From Prevotella sp. (GTDB lineage Bacteria; Bacteroidota; Bacteroidia; Bacteroidales; Bacteroidaceae): 64,000 nt of DNA. Below are positions 28,153-35,605 of this stretch, in pieces. The notes beneath the pieces are model-generated. The model was given only the letters and a program-made list of their open reading frames with translations, ran no database searches and was not told where the DNA came from. Position numbers and translations under genes: made by a program. Where the stretch lies: NCBI GenBank assembly GCA_017475265.1, contig JAFVFY010000019.1, forward strand, positions 1 through 64,000, written 5' to 3'. Position 1 is the stretch's first letter. Each line of letters begins with the position of its first letter.

Positions 28153-29517
28153 GTGATTATGAAAAGAATGAATATGAACGGACTAAGGAAGATATGGATG
28201 ATGGCGGCGGGGCTGTGGTGTATGATGACGGCGTCAGCTCAGACGGCAGACTCGACAGCGTGGCGAAACGTCTTTACTGACCCACAATTAAGGAATTTGA
28301 TAGAGACGGCACTGGAGCGGAACGCTGACCTGCGGACTGCAAACCTGAACGTGGTGCAGGCAGAGGCGCAACTGAAGGCTGCAAGGCTGGCATTCCTGCC
28401 ATCGCTGACGGTTGGCGCTGAAGGACAATTGTCGGATACAAAAGGGCAGCCGACGCAGAAGACGTACAACATCCCTGTGGCGATGCAATGGGAAATAGAC
28501 CTAGCAGGACGGCTGCGCGGCGAGAAACGGGCGGCATTGGCCAGCTATTGGAGCACGGCAGAGGCTGAGCGGGCGGTGCGGCTACAACTGATAGCATCGG
28601 TGGCAACACACTACTATACGCTGGTGATGATGGGCGAGCAATTGCGCGTGACGCGCCAGAGCATGAACAACGCACTTCAGACGGTGGAGGTGCTGGAGGC
28701 TCTGAAAGAGGTTGGTATGCAAAACGAAGCCGCTGTCAGTCAGGCTCGTGCGGCTTATCTCAATATAGCTGCATCCGAAAAGGGGCTTTTGCAACAATTG
28801 AAAACCACGGAGAATGCACTGATGGTACTTATCGGCGAGAAGCATGACAGCATCTGCCGCGCTACATGGGGAAACACAGATGTCTGCATAGCAGATACCA
28901 CGACATACGCCATTGAAACACTTGCCAACCGTCCCGATGTGAAAGCAGCGGAATACGCATTGAAAGCGCAGATGGCACAGGTGAATGTGGCGCGAGCGGC
29001 ATTCTATCCGCAACTGACGATTTCAGCATCGGCAGGATGGACAAACAGCGTGGGTGAAATAGTGAATCCTGGTCAGATACTCCTGAATGCCATCGACTCG
29101 CTGGTGCAACCTCTGTTTAACAAAGGTCAGAACCGTGCCAACCTACGCATTGCCAAAGCACGACAGGAACAGGCACTGGTAGCCTTTAATCAGGCACTGC
29201 TGGCAGCTGGCGGTGAACTGAGCGACGCGCTCTCGGCCTGCCGACTAAGCAGCGAACGACTGGTGCTACGTCAGCAGGAAGTGGCCGCCGCAGAGCGTGC
29301 ATACGAGGTGAGCAAAGTCGTGATGCAGAACAGTTCAGCAACCTACCTCGAAGTGCTCACCGCCCAATCCACTCTGATTCAGTCACGCCTATCCATAATT
29401 ACCGACTGGCTTGACCATATACAAGGAAAAATCAACCTTTTTAAAGCCCTCGGCACAGATGCTGCAGATGTTCCGTCAGAACATGCAGACGATGGAACTG
29501 CGCAGTGTCATCGATGA
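28153..29517 (+). CDS. TolC-like outer membrane efflux protein (OMF), orphan
   Basis: A trimeric outer-membrane channel of the OEP family for tripartite efflux. 454 residues; the signal peptide (cleavage after ThrAlaSerAlaGln) lacks a lipobox Cys. Two OEP repeats are visible: IETALERNADLRTANLNVVQ to LVMMGEQLRVT, and VLEALKEVGMQNEAAVSQAR to TYLEVLTAQSTLIQSRLSII. No membrane-fusion or pump gene adjoins it, so its partners must be elsewhere. After KALG the last 20 residues read into DNA that belongs, in another frame, to a Crp/Fnr fragment, so the C-terminus is a fusion junction. Carries the LytTR-type operator. Confidence 0.88.
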   Translation: MIMKRMNMNGLRKIWMMAAGLWCMMTASAQTADSTAWRNVFTDPQLRNLIETALERNADLRTANLNVVQAEAQLKAARLAFLPSLTVGAEGQLSDTKGQPTQKTYNIPVAMQWEIDLAGRLRGEKRAALASYWSTAEAERAVRLQLIASVATHYYTLVMMGEQLRVTRQSMNNALQTVEVLEALKEVGMQNEAAVSQARAAYLNIAASEKGLLQQLKTTENALMVLIGEKHDSICRATWGNTDVCIADTTTYAIETLANRPDVKAAEYALKAQMAQVNVARAAFYPQLTISASAGWTNSVGEIVNPGQILLNAIDSLVQPLFNKGQNRANLRIAKARQEQALVAFNQALLAAGGELSDALSACRLSSERLVLRQQEVAAAERAYEVSKVVMQNSSATYLEVLTAQSTLIQSRLSIITDWLDHIQGKINLFKALGTDAADVPSEHADDGTAQCHR

Positions 29518-29716
29518 GCATCTGCTTAGCCAGACTCAGGCCCGCTATGTTGACCTCCACCGCGCCACGACCCGCGAGCGCTACGAATTGCTGCTACAGC
29601 GTTGTCCCGGCATCGTGCATCACCTTGCCTTGCAGGGCCTCGCCTCTTTTCTCTGCGTCACGCCCAATTACCTGAGCACCATCCGCAAGGATATCACGTT
29701 CGAAGCGAAAAAATAG
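29459..29716 (+). pseudogene. C-terminal fragment of a Crp/Fnr-family regulator
   Basis: Only about 85 residues remain: the end of the dimer helix and the winged HTH (TTRERYELLLQRCPGIVHHL, LASFLCVTPNYLSTIRKDIT). It aligns with the C-terminus of the intact regulator at 30848 (RYRRLLERCPQVVQMLSLKD, IASFLNVTPVYLSKIRKEIT). The cyclic-nucleotide-binding domain is missing and the start overlaps the end of the TolC-like gene in another frame. A terminator nearly identical to that of the intact paralogue follows. Confidence 0.8.
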
Positions 29717-29749
29717 CGCCATTTTCTTTAAGTAGTTTAAGACTTTCAC

Positions 29750-29789
29750 ACTCGGCACCCGATTTCCGGGTTTTGCCGAGGGCTTTTCG
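29750..29789 (+). terminator. Terminator after the Crp/Fnr fragment
   Basis: CTCGGCACCCGATTTCCGGG then TTTTGCCGAG and a T-rich tail: stem CTCGGCA/TGCCGAG. Near-identical to 31478-31519. Confidence 0.7.
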
Positions 29790-29842
29790 TTAAACATTGC
29801 AACTTTTTCGGCGCGATTGCGATTAATTTGCGGAATATTTCG

Positions 29843-29850
29843 TATCTTTG
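29843..29850 (+). promoter_or_regulatory. -7 box for the Rpn-type nuclease gene
   Basis: TATCTTTG followed by CGC, 27 bp before the start codon. Confidence 0.7.
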
Positions 29851-29876
29851 CGCCGTAATTCTAAAGAACAACGAAT

Positions 29877-30767
29877 ATGGGAAAGTATTTAGACCCGAGA
29901 GCCGACCTGACTTTCAAGAAGGTGTTCGGTGAGCACAAGCACCTCGTCATCAGTTTGCTTAACGCCCTTCTTCCTTTGAAGGACGACGAGCGTGTGGAGA
30001 GCATCGAGTACTGGCCAGCCGAGAAAGTACCCGACCGTCCGCTGGCAGAAAAGGACAGCATTGTGGACGTCTGCTGCAAGGATAACAAGAACCGTGAGTT
30101 TATCGTGGAGATGCAGATGACATGGACGGACTCTTTCAAAAAGCGCATCTTGCTGAACGCCTCGAAGGCATACGTGGCGCAGTCGAAGAAGGGTGACGAT
30201 TACGAACTCCTACAGCCCGTCTATGCGCTGAACTTCGTCAACGAGAATTTCATGAACGACGTGGACGAATACTACCATTACTACCACCTCGTCCACGACA
30301 AGTACACCGACAAGGTGATTGACGGTCTGCACCTCATCTTCGTGGAGTTGAAGAAATTTAAGCCGCAAACATACGCAGAAAAAAAGATGCAGGTGCTATG
30401 GCTCCGTTTCCTAACCGAAATCAATGACGACACGCGCGAAGTACCAGCCGAACTGTTAGAGAACGCCGAAGTGAGCGAAGCCCTTGAAATCGTGGAGCGT
30501 GCCGCTTTCGACGATGCTGAAATGCGGGCTTACGACAAGTTCTGGGATAATGTTAGTGTGCAGAAAACGTTAGACAATGCTCGTAAACGAGAGATTAACG
30601 CGGTGAAGCGCGAGGCTGAGAAAGCCAAGGCAGAGGCAGAAGAAGCCAAGGCCAAACTGAAGCAGAAGGATATTGACACTGCCCGTCGCATGAAGGTCGA
30701 CGGTATGGCAGCAGATCTGATTGCAAAATACACCGATCTCACCGCCGAAGAAATCGAGGGGCTGTAA
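29877..30767 (+). CDS. Rpn-family PD-(D/E)XK nuclease / putative transposase
   Basis: 296 residues. The N-terminal domain (1-200) matches the PD-(D/E)XK transposase/Rpn family: DPRADLTFKKVFGEHKHLVI, LAEKDSIVDVCC (Asp), REFIVEMQM (Glu-x-Gln in place of Glu-x-Lys), and the Tyr-rich YYHYYHLVHDK. These nucleases promote RecA-independent recombination in E. coli. The C-terminus is a Lys/Glu/Ala coiled coil (about 235-270) and a short QKDIDTARRMKVDGMAADLI-type helix. Own promoter and terminator; a self-contained accessory gene common in Bacteroidales. Confidence 0.88.
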   Translation: MGKYLDPRADLTFKKVFGEHKHLVISLLNALLPLKDDERVESIEYWPAEKVPDRPLAEKDSIVDVCCKDNKNREFIVEMQMTWTDSFKKRILLNASKAYVAQSKKGDDYELLQPVYALNFVNENFMNDVDEYYHYYHLVHDKYTDKVIDGLHLIFVELKKFKPQTYAEKKMQVLWLRFLTEINDDTREVPAELLENAEVSEALEIVERAAFDDAEMRAYDKFWDNVSVQKTLDNARKREINAVKREAEKAKAEAEEAKAKLKQKDIDTARRMKVDGMAADLIAKYTDLTAEEIEGL

Positions 30768-30790
30768 GAATAACGAAAACGAACGACAAC

Positions 30791-30826
30791 AGCGGATAGC
30801 CCGGCTTCGGCACTATCCGCTTTTTC
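30791..30826 (+). terminator. Terminator of the Rpn-type gene
   Basis: AGCGGATAG (30791-30799) pairs with CTATCCGCT (30813-30821), followed by TTTT. Confidence 0.8.
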
Positions 30827-30847
30827 AATCAAAGGGAGGACAAACTT

Positions 30848-31435
30848 ATGGCACACCAACCAAACAAACACTTCAATACCTACAAGGAGGGGCTGGACCT
30901 GGAGTTCCTGCGGGAGTACTGCATGGAGCACGGGGAGCGGCGAGTGATGGAGCGGGGCGAGACGCTGGAGGAGGCGGGCGAGCCGGCGCAGTGGGTGGCC
31001 TTCGTGGAGCGGGGCTGCTTCAAGTACATGGTTCACAACGACGAGGAGGGTAAGGACTACTGCACGGGCTTCGCCTTCGAGGGCGAGTTCGTGTCCGACT
31101 TCCCCTATTGCCTCGACGGCGACGTGTCAGAGGTGAGCATCGAGGCGGACATGCCGTGCGAGGTGCGCGTCATCAGCGGACAGGAGCTGCAGGCCCTGTT
31201 CGACAACGACCCGAAGATGGCGAAGATGGACGTGAAGATCCTGAAGAACCTGTTCAAGATGGTCTATGGCCGCGACCTCGACCACTACCGCTACACCGCC
31301 CGCAGCCGCTACCGCCGACTGCTCGAACGCTGTCCGCAGGTGGTGCAGATGCTCTCGCTCAAGGACATCGCCTCGTTCCTCAATGTCACACCTGTTTATC
31401 TAAGCAAGATTCGCAAGGAAATCACATTTGGCTAA
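30848..31435 (+). CDS. Crp/Fnr-family transcription regulator
   Basis: 195 residues. N-terminal cyclic-nucleotide-binding-like barrel (about 15-120, VMERGETLEEAGEPAQWVAF, FAFEGEFVSDFPYCLDGDVS) and a C-terminal winged HTH (IASFLNVTPVYLSKIRKEIT). No Cys cluster for an Fe-S switch and no clear cAMP-binding Arg/Ser pair, so the ligand is unknown. A good AGGGAGG ribosome site precedes the ATG. A truncated paralogue with the same terminator lies 1.1 kb upstream, suggesting a local duplication around the Rpn gene. Confidence 0.88.
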   Translation: MAHQPNKHFNTYKEGLDLEFLREYCMEHGERRVMERGETLEEAGEPAQWVAFVERGCFKYMVHNDEEGKDYCTGFAFEGEFVSDFPYCLDGDVSEVSIEADMPCEVRVISGQELQALFDNDPKMAKMDVKILKNLFKMVYGRDLDHYRYTARSRYRRLLERCPQVVQMLSLKDIASFLNVTPVYLSKIRKEITFG

Positions 31436-31477
31436 GAAAAATAGCCCGAATTTATAAAACTAGTTTTAGAGTTGCAC

Positions 31478-31519
31478 CCTCGGCACCCAATTTCCGGGCC
31501 TTGCCGGGGGCTTTTTCGT
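31478..31519 (+). terminator. Terminator of the Crp/Fnr gene
   Basis: CCTCGGCACCCAATTTCCGG then GCCTTGCCGGGGG and CTTTTT; near-identical to the copy at 29750-29789. Confidence 0.7.
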
Positions 31520-31563
31520 GCCTTTTTGTGTAACTTCGCAGCAAAAAAAGCGAAGTGAACGAA

Positions 31564-31621
31564 ATGCAAACAAGATGCAAACAACTATTGCCTCTTTTTT
31601 GCATTGGTTTTATTAGTTTTG
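31564..31621 (+). promoter_or_regulatory. ATGCAAA operator and promoter of the lipoprotein-HTH regulator
   Basis: Two ATGCAAA direct repeats 11 bp apart (31564 and 31575) and an inverted TTTGCAT (31598-31604). The -7 box TAGTTTTG starts at 31614, exactly 33 bp after the last base of the second repeat; the downstream operator has the same spacing. Confidence 0.75.
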
Positions 31622-31639
31622 CGCACAAAAACAAAAAAG

Positions 31640-32665
31640 ATGAAACAAATACTGATTACATTGGCTGCTTGTCTGCTGATTGGGTGCTATTCCAATAACA
31701 GTAGCGACAAATCGAATGTCCTTCAGGGAGCATGGACGCTGCGGCAGGTGGAATATCCCTACGACCGCCCTGATACGTATTACAAACCAGAGAACACCCT
31801 GCTTCGGCTATATGACGGCGACAGCGTGGTGTATCAGTGTTGGCTGAACAAGACAGAGTCGGGGTTCATCATAAGGCCCGAACTGCGGTGCCCTGTGACG
31901 TTGGTCGACAAGGGGCATGGCGAATATGTCTATATAGAGGAGGACAGCCCACGCCCATTGACTATAGCGAACGATTCAACAATAGTTATTCAGCAGCAGG
32001 GAATACTGTACACTTTCCATCGCGCTGATGACATCGAGGAGGAATGGGGCGCTGACATCATTTCTATCATTGCCGAAGGCACAAAAAACGGCCCTTCGGA
32101 GGAAGCGCAGAGCTATGTGCTGTCAGCCAAGGAGCGACATCAAGCCAACGTTATTAACAGCTTTATCCTCTCCACCGTTCTCGTCATAATTCTTATGCTG
32201 CTCATCGTGCGTGTTGCTATTCAATACCGCAGGGACAGGCAAAGACTCCAACTGCAACTTCAGCAGATTCAGGAGGTGCAACAGGAACGTCCACAATCCG
32301 TCAGAAAAGCTATCGAATCAGTGGAAGATGCCTATTTTGCGTCTGGTGATTACGAGGTGCTGCAACGTCGCATCGCCACCGGACAGCGACTGAGGGAAGC
32401 AGACTGGCAAGAGATAGAAAGTCATATCAGGAGGGTATATCCAGGATTCTGTAGTCAGTTGAAGGGTCTGTATGCCATGTCTGAACTCGAATATGAAGTG
32501 TGTCTGCTCATCAAACTCCGTATGGCTCCGAAGGACATCGCCGCCGTGTTGGCTCGCGACATGAGCACCATCAGCACCGTGCGTAGTCGACTCTATGGCA
32601 AAGTGTTCGGTCGTAAGGGAGGAGCAAAGGAATGGGATGATTTCATCCGTTCCATCGGCGTATAA
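31640..32665 (+). CDS. Membrane-tethered lipoprotein-HTH one-component regulator
   Basis: 341 residues from the ATG at 31640. A lipoprotein signal (MKQILITLAACLLIGC, lipobox LIGC at 13-16) leads a beta-rich extracytoplasmic domain (about 30-150, GAWTLRQVEYPYDRPDTYY), one membrane helix (about 171-193, FILSTVLVIILMLLIVRVAI), a basic/Gln-rich coiled coil and a cytosolic C-terminal HTH of LuxR/sigma-4-like type (ALYMSELEYEVCLLI-like start, then IAAVLARDMSTISTVRSRLY). So sensing and DNA binding appear to be in one chain. Upstream and downstream promoters share a phased ATGCAAA operator, consistent with autoregulation and control of the next operon. The exact family name is not known to me. Confidence 0.82.
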   Translation: MKQILITLAACLLIGCYSNNSSDKSNVLQGAWTLRQVEYPYDRPDTYYKPENTLLRLYDGDSVVYQCWLNKTESGFIIRPELRCPVTLVDKGHGEYVYIEEDSPRPLTIANDSTIVIQQQGILYTFHRADDIEEEWGADIISIIAEGTKNGPSEEAQSYVLSAKERHQANVINSFILSTVLVIILMLLIVRVAIQYRRDRQRLQLQLQQIQEVQQERPQSVRKAIESVEDAYFASGDYEVLQRRIATGQRLREADWQEIESHIRRVYPGFCSQLKGLYAMSELEYEVCLLIKLRMAPKDIAAVLARDMSTISTVRSRLYGKVFGRKGGAKEWDDFIRSIGV

Positions 32666-32670
32666 ACTGT

Positions 32671-32750
32671 ATGCCAACAAGATGCAAAGTGAATGCAAAG
32701 TAGATGCAAACTCAAAACCTTGGTCAGGTGGCAGAAAGACCGTACTTTTG
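32671..32750 (+). promoter_or_regulatory. Four-unit 11-bp-phased ATGCAAA operator with promoter
   Basis: ATGCCAA at 32671 and ATGCAAA at 32682, 32693 and 32704: exact 11-bp steps, one face of the helix. The -7 box TACTTTTG starts at 32743, 33 bp after the last repeat base, as at 31614. Confidence 0.85.
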
Positions 32751-32798
32751 CAGCGAGTTAGTTCACTCGAAGTCAAACCAAATTAAAAAGTAAAGCTT

Positions 32799-33296
32799 AT
32801 GAAACGAGTAATGTTAGTGATGGCAGTTGCACTCATGAGTGCGCTGCAGGTGAGTGCCCAAAGCGTGAAGATTGACGACAAGGAACTTGTCGGCGTATGG
32901 CTTATGGAGTCGATGCAATGGGAGGGCGAGAAGAAAACCGTGTGCGGTAGGCAGACAGGCTACACGCAGTTCAAGTACTACGGGGCAGACGGCGAGTATG
33001 CCTGTGCTGAGATTGCCATGACCAAGGACGGCAAGTGTGTGGTGATGCCTCACGAGTATGGCACTTATACATTCAAGGATGGCTGGTATTCAGAAATGGG
33101 ACGTGAGGCCATCAAGGATGCCATCGTATGGGTGGACAAGACCACGACAAAGGGCACATGGCAGAAGCGCCACGACATTTGGAAGAAACAATTGAACATG
33201 CCTGAGAAGCTGCGCAAGTACATCGTGGATTGCTGCAAGATGAAGAATACACCCGATGACATCCAGCAGATGATAAAACAGACGATGTTCAAGTAA
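32799..33296 (+). CDS. Exported lipocalin-like protein of unknown function
   Basis: 165 residues with a signal peptide (cleavage after ValSerAlaGln). The start of the mature part (ELVGVWLMESMQWEGEKKTV) and the strand pattern (YTQFKYYGADGEYACAEIAM, HEYGTYTFKDGWYSEMG) resemble lipocalin-like Bacteroidetes proteins; its GVWLMESM opening also recalls GAWTLRQV of the regulator's sensor domain. A helical tail with KYIVDCCKMKNTPDDIQQMI follows. First gene behind the ATGCAAA operator; ligand unknown. Confidence 0.8.
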   Translation: MKRVMLVMAVALMSALQVSAQSVKIDDKELVGVWLMESMQWEGEKKTVCGRQTGYTQFKYYGADGEYACAEIAMTKDGKCVVMPHEYGTYTFKDGWYSEMGREAIKDAIVWVDKTTTKGTWQKRHDIWKKQLNMPEKLRKYIVDCCKMKNTPDDIQQMIKQTMFK

Positions 33297-33330
33297 CGGA
33301 ATCCTACAAACAACTAAAAACTCACAGGCT

Positions 33331-33828
33331 ATGAATAACAAGAATATTTCATTTTCATGGTTGCGCATAATGTGCGTGGCTGTGGTAGCCCTCTTCTCGA
33401 TGAATACGATGGCGCAAAAAGACGAAAAAATCTTCGACATCGTAGAGCAGATGCCACAGTTTCCTGGTGGCGATGTAAAGTTGATGGAGTTCATTGCTCA
33501 CAACATCAGATATCCTGAAATCGCGACAGAAAATGGCGTGCAAGGCCGAGTGTTAGTACGTTTTGTCGTGGAAAAGGATGGAAGTCTGACAACCCCAGAG
33601 ATCGTAGCAACATCGTCAGGCATCGGTGAGGCAATTCCTATAGATGCAACATCCAAAATGGGCGAGAAAGAACGTCAAAATGCCGAGACTCATAATGCAG
33701 GTGTGAAAGCCCTGCGCGATGAGGCCATCCGTGTAATCAAGTCTATGCCCAAATGGACTCCTGGCAAACAGCGTGGCAAGGAAGTACGATGCAGGTATAC
33801 CATCCCTGTGACATACAGACTAAACTAA
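33331..33828 (+). CDS. TonB C-terminal-domain protein
   Basis: 165 residues: a signal peptide or membrane anchor (about 10-29, LRIMCVAVVALFSMNTMAQ) followed by one TonB_C domain with MPQFPGGDVKLMEFIAHNIR, GRVLVRFVVEKDGSLT and a C-terminal WTPGKQRGKEVRCRYTIPVT. It lacks the Pro-rich periplasm-spanning linker of true TonB, so it is more likely a free or anchored periplasmic TonB_C protein than a working energy transducer. Second gene behind the ATGCAAA operator, 34 bp after the lipocalin-like gene. Confidence 0.85.
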   Translation: MNNKNISFSWLRIMCVAVVALFSMNTMAQKDEKIFDIVEQMPQFPGGDVKLMEFIAHNIRYPEIATENGVQGRVLVRFVVEKDGSLTTPEIVATSSGIGEAIPIDATSKMGEKERQNAETHNAGVKALRDEAIRVIKSMPKWTPGKQRGKEVRCRYTIPVTYRLN

Positions 33829-33979
33829 GCTCAAACGAAAAGTAAAGTTAGTAAATAATACCCCGGGACGATTCTGGAGGCCGCAGTGATGCTCCCTCCA
33901 GATTTTCCAAAAATCGAGAAAAAGATTATGAGTCCATAAGAAAAAGTACAAATAATATCGGAATTTGCAAGATTTTGAG

Positions 33980-33987
33980 TAATTTTG
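33980..33987 (+). promoter_or_regulatory. -7 box upstream of the 34055 gene
   Basis: TAATTTTG followed by CACC; it fixes the start of the next gene downstream of 33990. Confidence 0.65.
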
Positions 33988-34054
33988 CACCCGAATACAT
34001 ATAAGACAAAGCAACCGCAGCTTTTGTTAGTCTCTCGAATTAGCTACTCAAGAC

Positions 34055-34530
34055 ATGAACGAAGCAAGATGGCTGCCTGCTCACGCATTCCTCCACGGAG
34101 GCGTGGGCATTTGGCAGTATCGGATCACCAAGGCAGCCCCGTGTTCATCTATGCCCCAGGCAGCCAGTATGTGGATAAACAGTTTATATTTGATAAGGTG
34201 ACGTGGAAACACCCCGCCCCGCCCGATGGGCACCCCGCCCCTAATAGGGGCGGGGAATTGCCTGATGTTCTCGCCACAGACAAGGCGATGGCACTATGGT
34301 GGAAGGCGCAGCGGGCGGGCCACGTGGATGAGCACTACCAGCCCCTGCTCTCGCGGACGCAGGCGGCACTCCTGGCCGATGCGATGGCGGAGCGGCTGGG
34401 CATCAAGGAGAAGTGGAAGGTGTTCGAGGGCCTCTGGAATCGAAAATATATGCGGAGCGATTACAACTTGGCACTCACCAGAAAGGGATCGCTCGACTTT
34501 CAGGACGAACTGAAGCGGCTGTTTACATAA
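34055..34530 (+). CDS. Unknown protein, probably frameshifted
   Basis: The best start after the promoter is ATG 34055, giving MNEARWLPAHAFLHGGVGIW and then QYRITK. From about 34130 the sensible sequence continues one frame over (GSPVFIYAPGSQYVDKQFIF), through DKAMALWWKAQRAGHVDEHY to a helical C-terminus ending FQDELKRLFT. One missing base near 34130 would join them, and the 476-bp length is one short of a multiple of three. Otherwise translation could begin at ATG 34069 in the long frame. A CCCCGCCCCTAATAGGGGCG palindrome is embedded in frame (34236-34256). Function not recognised. Confidence 0.55.
34236..34257. repeat. CCCCGCCCCTAATAGGGGCGGGG palindrome in a coding region
   Basis: Perfect GC-rich palindrome with a TAATA centre; a partial copy (CACCCCGCCCCGCCCGATGG) directly precedes it. 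Confidence 0.75.
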
Positions 34531-34536
34531 ACAGCA

Positions 34537-34568
34537 AAAAGTCCCGGTGCTCACGCATCAGGACTTTT
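34537..34568 (+). terminator. Terminator, possibly bidirectional
   Basis: AAAAGTCC (34537-34544) pairs with GGACTTTT (34561-34568) between the plus-strand gene ending at 34530 and the minus-strand hicB ending at 34609. Confidence 0.65.
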
Positions 34569-34608
34569 CTGTTCTTGTTCTTGTTTTATGAAATACATCC
34601 GTGCCATC

Positions 34609-35010
34609 CTAACGGAAAGACGCGGCTTGCAGTTCCTTGGTTATACTTGCCATGCAAGCAGTCAGACGCTCGTAGGTCTTTTCGCCTGCCGTCTTGATGC
34701 CCCGCGTGTATTGACGCATCAGCGAGGGGTTAACCCCAGCTCGCTTGGCAACCTCCGTGACATTCAGGAAGGAGAAATAGTCGAAAAACGACTGCAAATC
34801 GTACTGATAGCGGAACTCCACTGGCTCAGCCGTCTTCCCGCTTTCCTCGTAGTCAGCCTTGGCCTCTTCCAGACAAGCCTGCAAGTCTTCCTTGGCCTCC
34901 TTCACCGTCTGGCCTACAGCATTCAGCCCTGCTCCATAGACATCCTTCTCTGTGTGGCACCAGAATGTGCCGTCGGATGCTTGCGATACTGTCACTAATA
35001 CTTTCCTCAT
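34609..35010 (-). CDS. hicB: HicB-family antitoxin with HTH
   Basis: Antitoxin that binds HicA and represses the pair. About 133 residues from the ATG at 35010, chosen because MRKVLVTVSQASDGTFWCHT is the usual partial RNase-H-like HicB start; the longer frame to 35106 would overlap hicA. The HicB fold covers about 1-70 (GAGLNAVGQTVKEAKEDLQA) and the C-terminal half holds an XRE-like HTH (FLNVTEVAKRAGVNPSLMRQ, YTRGIKTAGEKTYERLTACM). It follows hicA by 85 bp on the same strand. Confidence 0.9.
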   Translation of the reverse strand: MRKVLVTVSQASDGTFWCHTEKDVYGAGLNAVGQTVKEAKEDLQACLEEAKADYEESGKTAEPVEFRYQYDLQSFFDYFSFLNVTEVAKRAGVNPSLMRQYTRGIKTAGEKTYERLTACMASITKELQAASFR

Positions 35011-35095
35011 ATATCGAATATTGTTTCTGTCAGTCAAAAAGTGTTCCTGCTTTCCGAACCGTCTGATTTCCGGCTCTCTCAAAAGTGGTCGGGGA

Positions 35096-35278
35096 TTACT
35101 CCCCAACCAACTTTTTCAAGATTTTCTGCGCTGTTCCCGTGGGAACTTCGCCAGCGTGCCGAGGCACCCATTCGGACGCTCCCGTCTTGGGATTCGTCCA
35201 CTTGTCGTGCCTCTTTCCGTTTCGAGCCAGAACGCACCCGGCGTCCCTGAGGCTCTCTAACAATTCAGATGTTTTCAT
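35096..35278 (-). CDS. hicA: HicA-family mRNA interferase toxin
   Basis: A 60-residue YcfA/HicA-like toxin that cleaves mRNA. The double-stranded-RNA-binding-like fold is recognisable from MKTSELLESLRDAGCVLARN, the catalytic-His region GKRHDKWTNP and the C-terminal PRHAGEVPTGTAQKILKKLV. The usual GSHxx His loop reads GKRHDKW here, a common variant. It precedes hicB and has a TACCTTTG box (35313-35320, minus strand) 35 bp upstream. Confidence 0.92.
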   Translation of the reverse strand: MKTSELLESLRDAGCVLARNGKRHDKWTNPKTGASEWVPRHAGEVPTGTAQKILKKLVGE

Positions 35279-35312
35279 AAAACATAGAACACTTTGTCCG
35301 CTTAGGACGGTG

Positions 35313-35320
35313 CAAAGGTA
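35313..35320 (-). promoter_or_regulatory. -7 box for hicAB
   Basis: TACCTTTG followed by CACC on the minus strand. Confidence 0.75.
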
Positions 35321-35446
35321 GCAAAAAAGTTATAAACGAACAAATTTTTAGGTAACTTTTTTGTTATATTGCTATAATTTTAACTATTCAGACCGTAGTA
35401 CCCATGCGTAGTACCCCTAAGGGGAGTTGTAATCAGAAATGTTTTG

Positions 35447-35454
35447 TATCTTTG
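35447..35454 (+). promoter_or_regulatory. -7 box for the VirE-type gene
   Basis: TATCTTTG followed by CCGC, about 90 bp before an ATG at 35545. Confidence 0.7.
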
Positions 35455-35605
35455 CCGCGACTAATCTCTATTTGTATGGATGAGGACAAACCAAAAAAGT
35501 TTTGAGTCCCTTGATAAGGGACGGCTATAAAGCAGGGATAAAATATGAGCAAAAAGAAAAAAAACTGAAACCGCCGGTGAGCGAAAGCCGAACTGGAAGG
35601 AGTAC

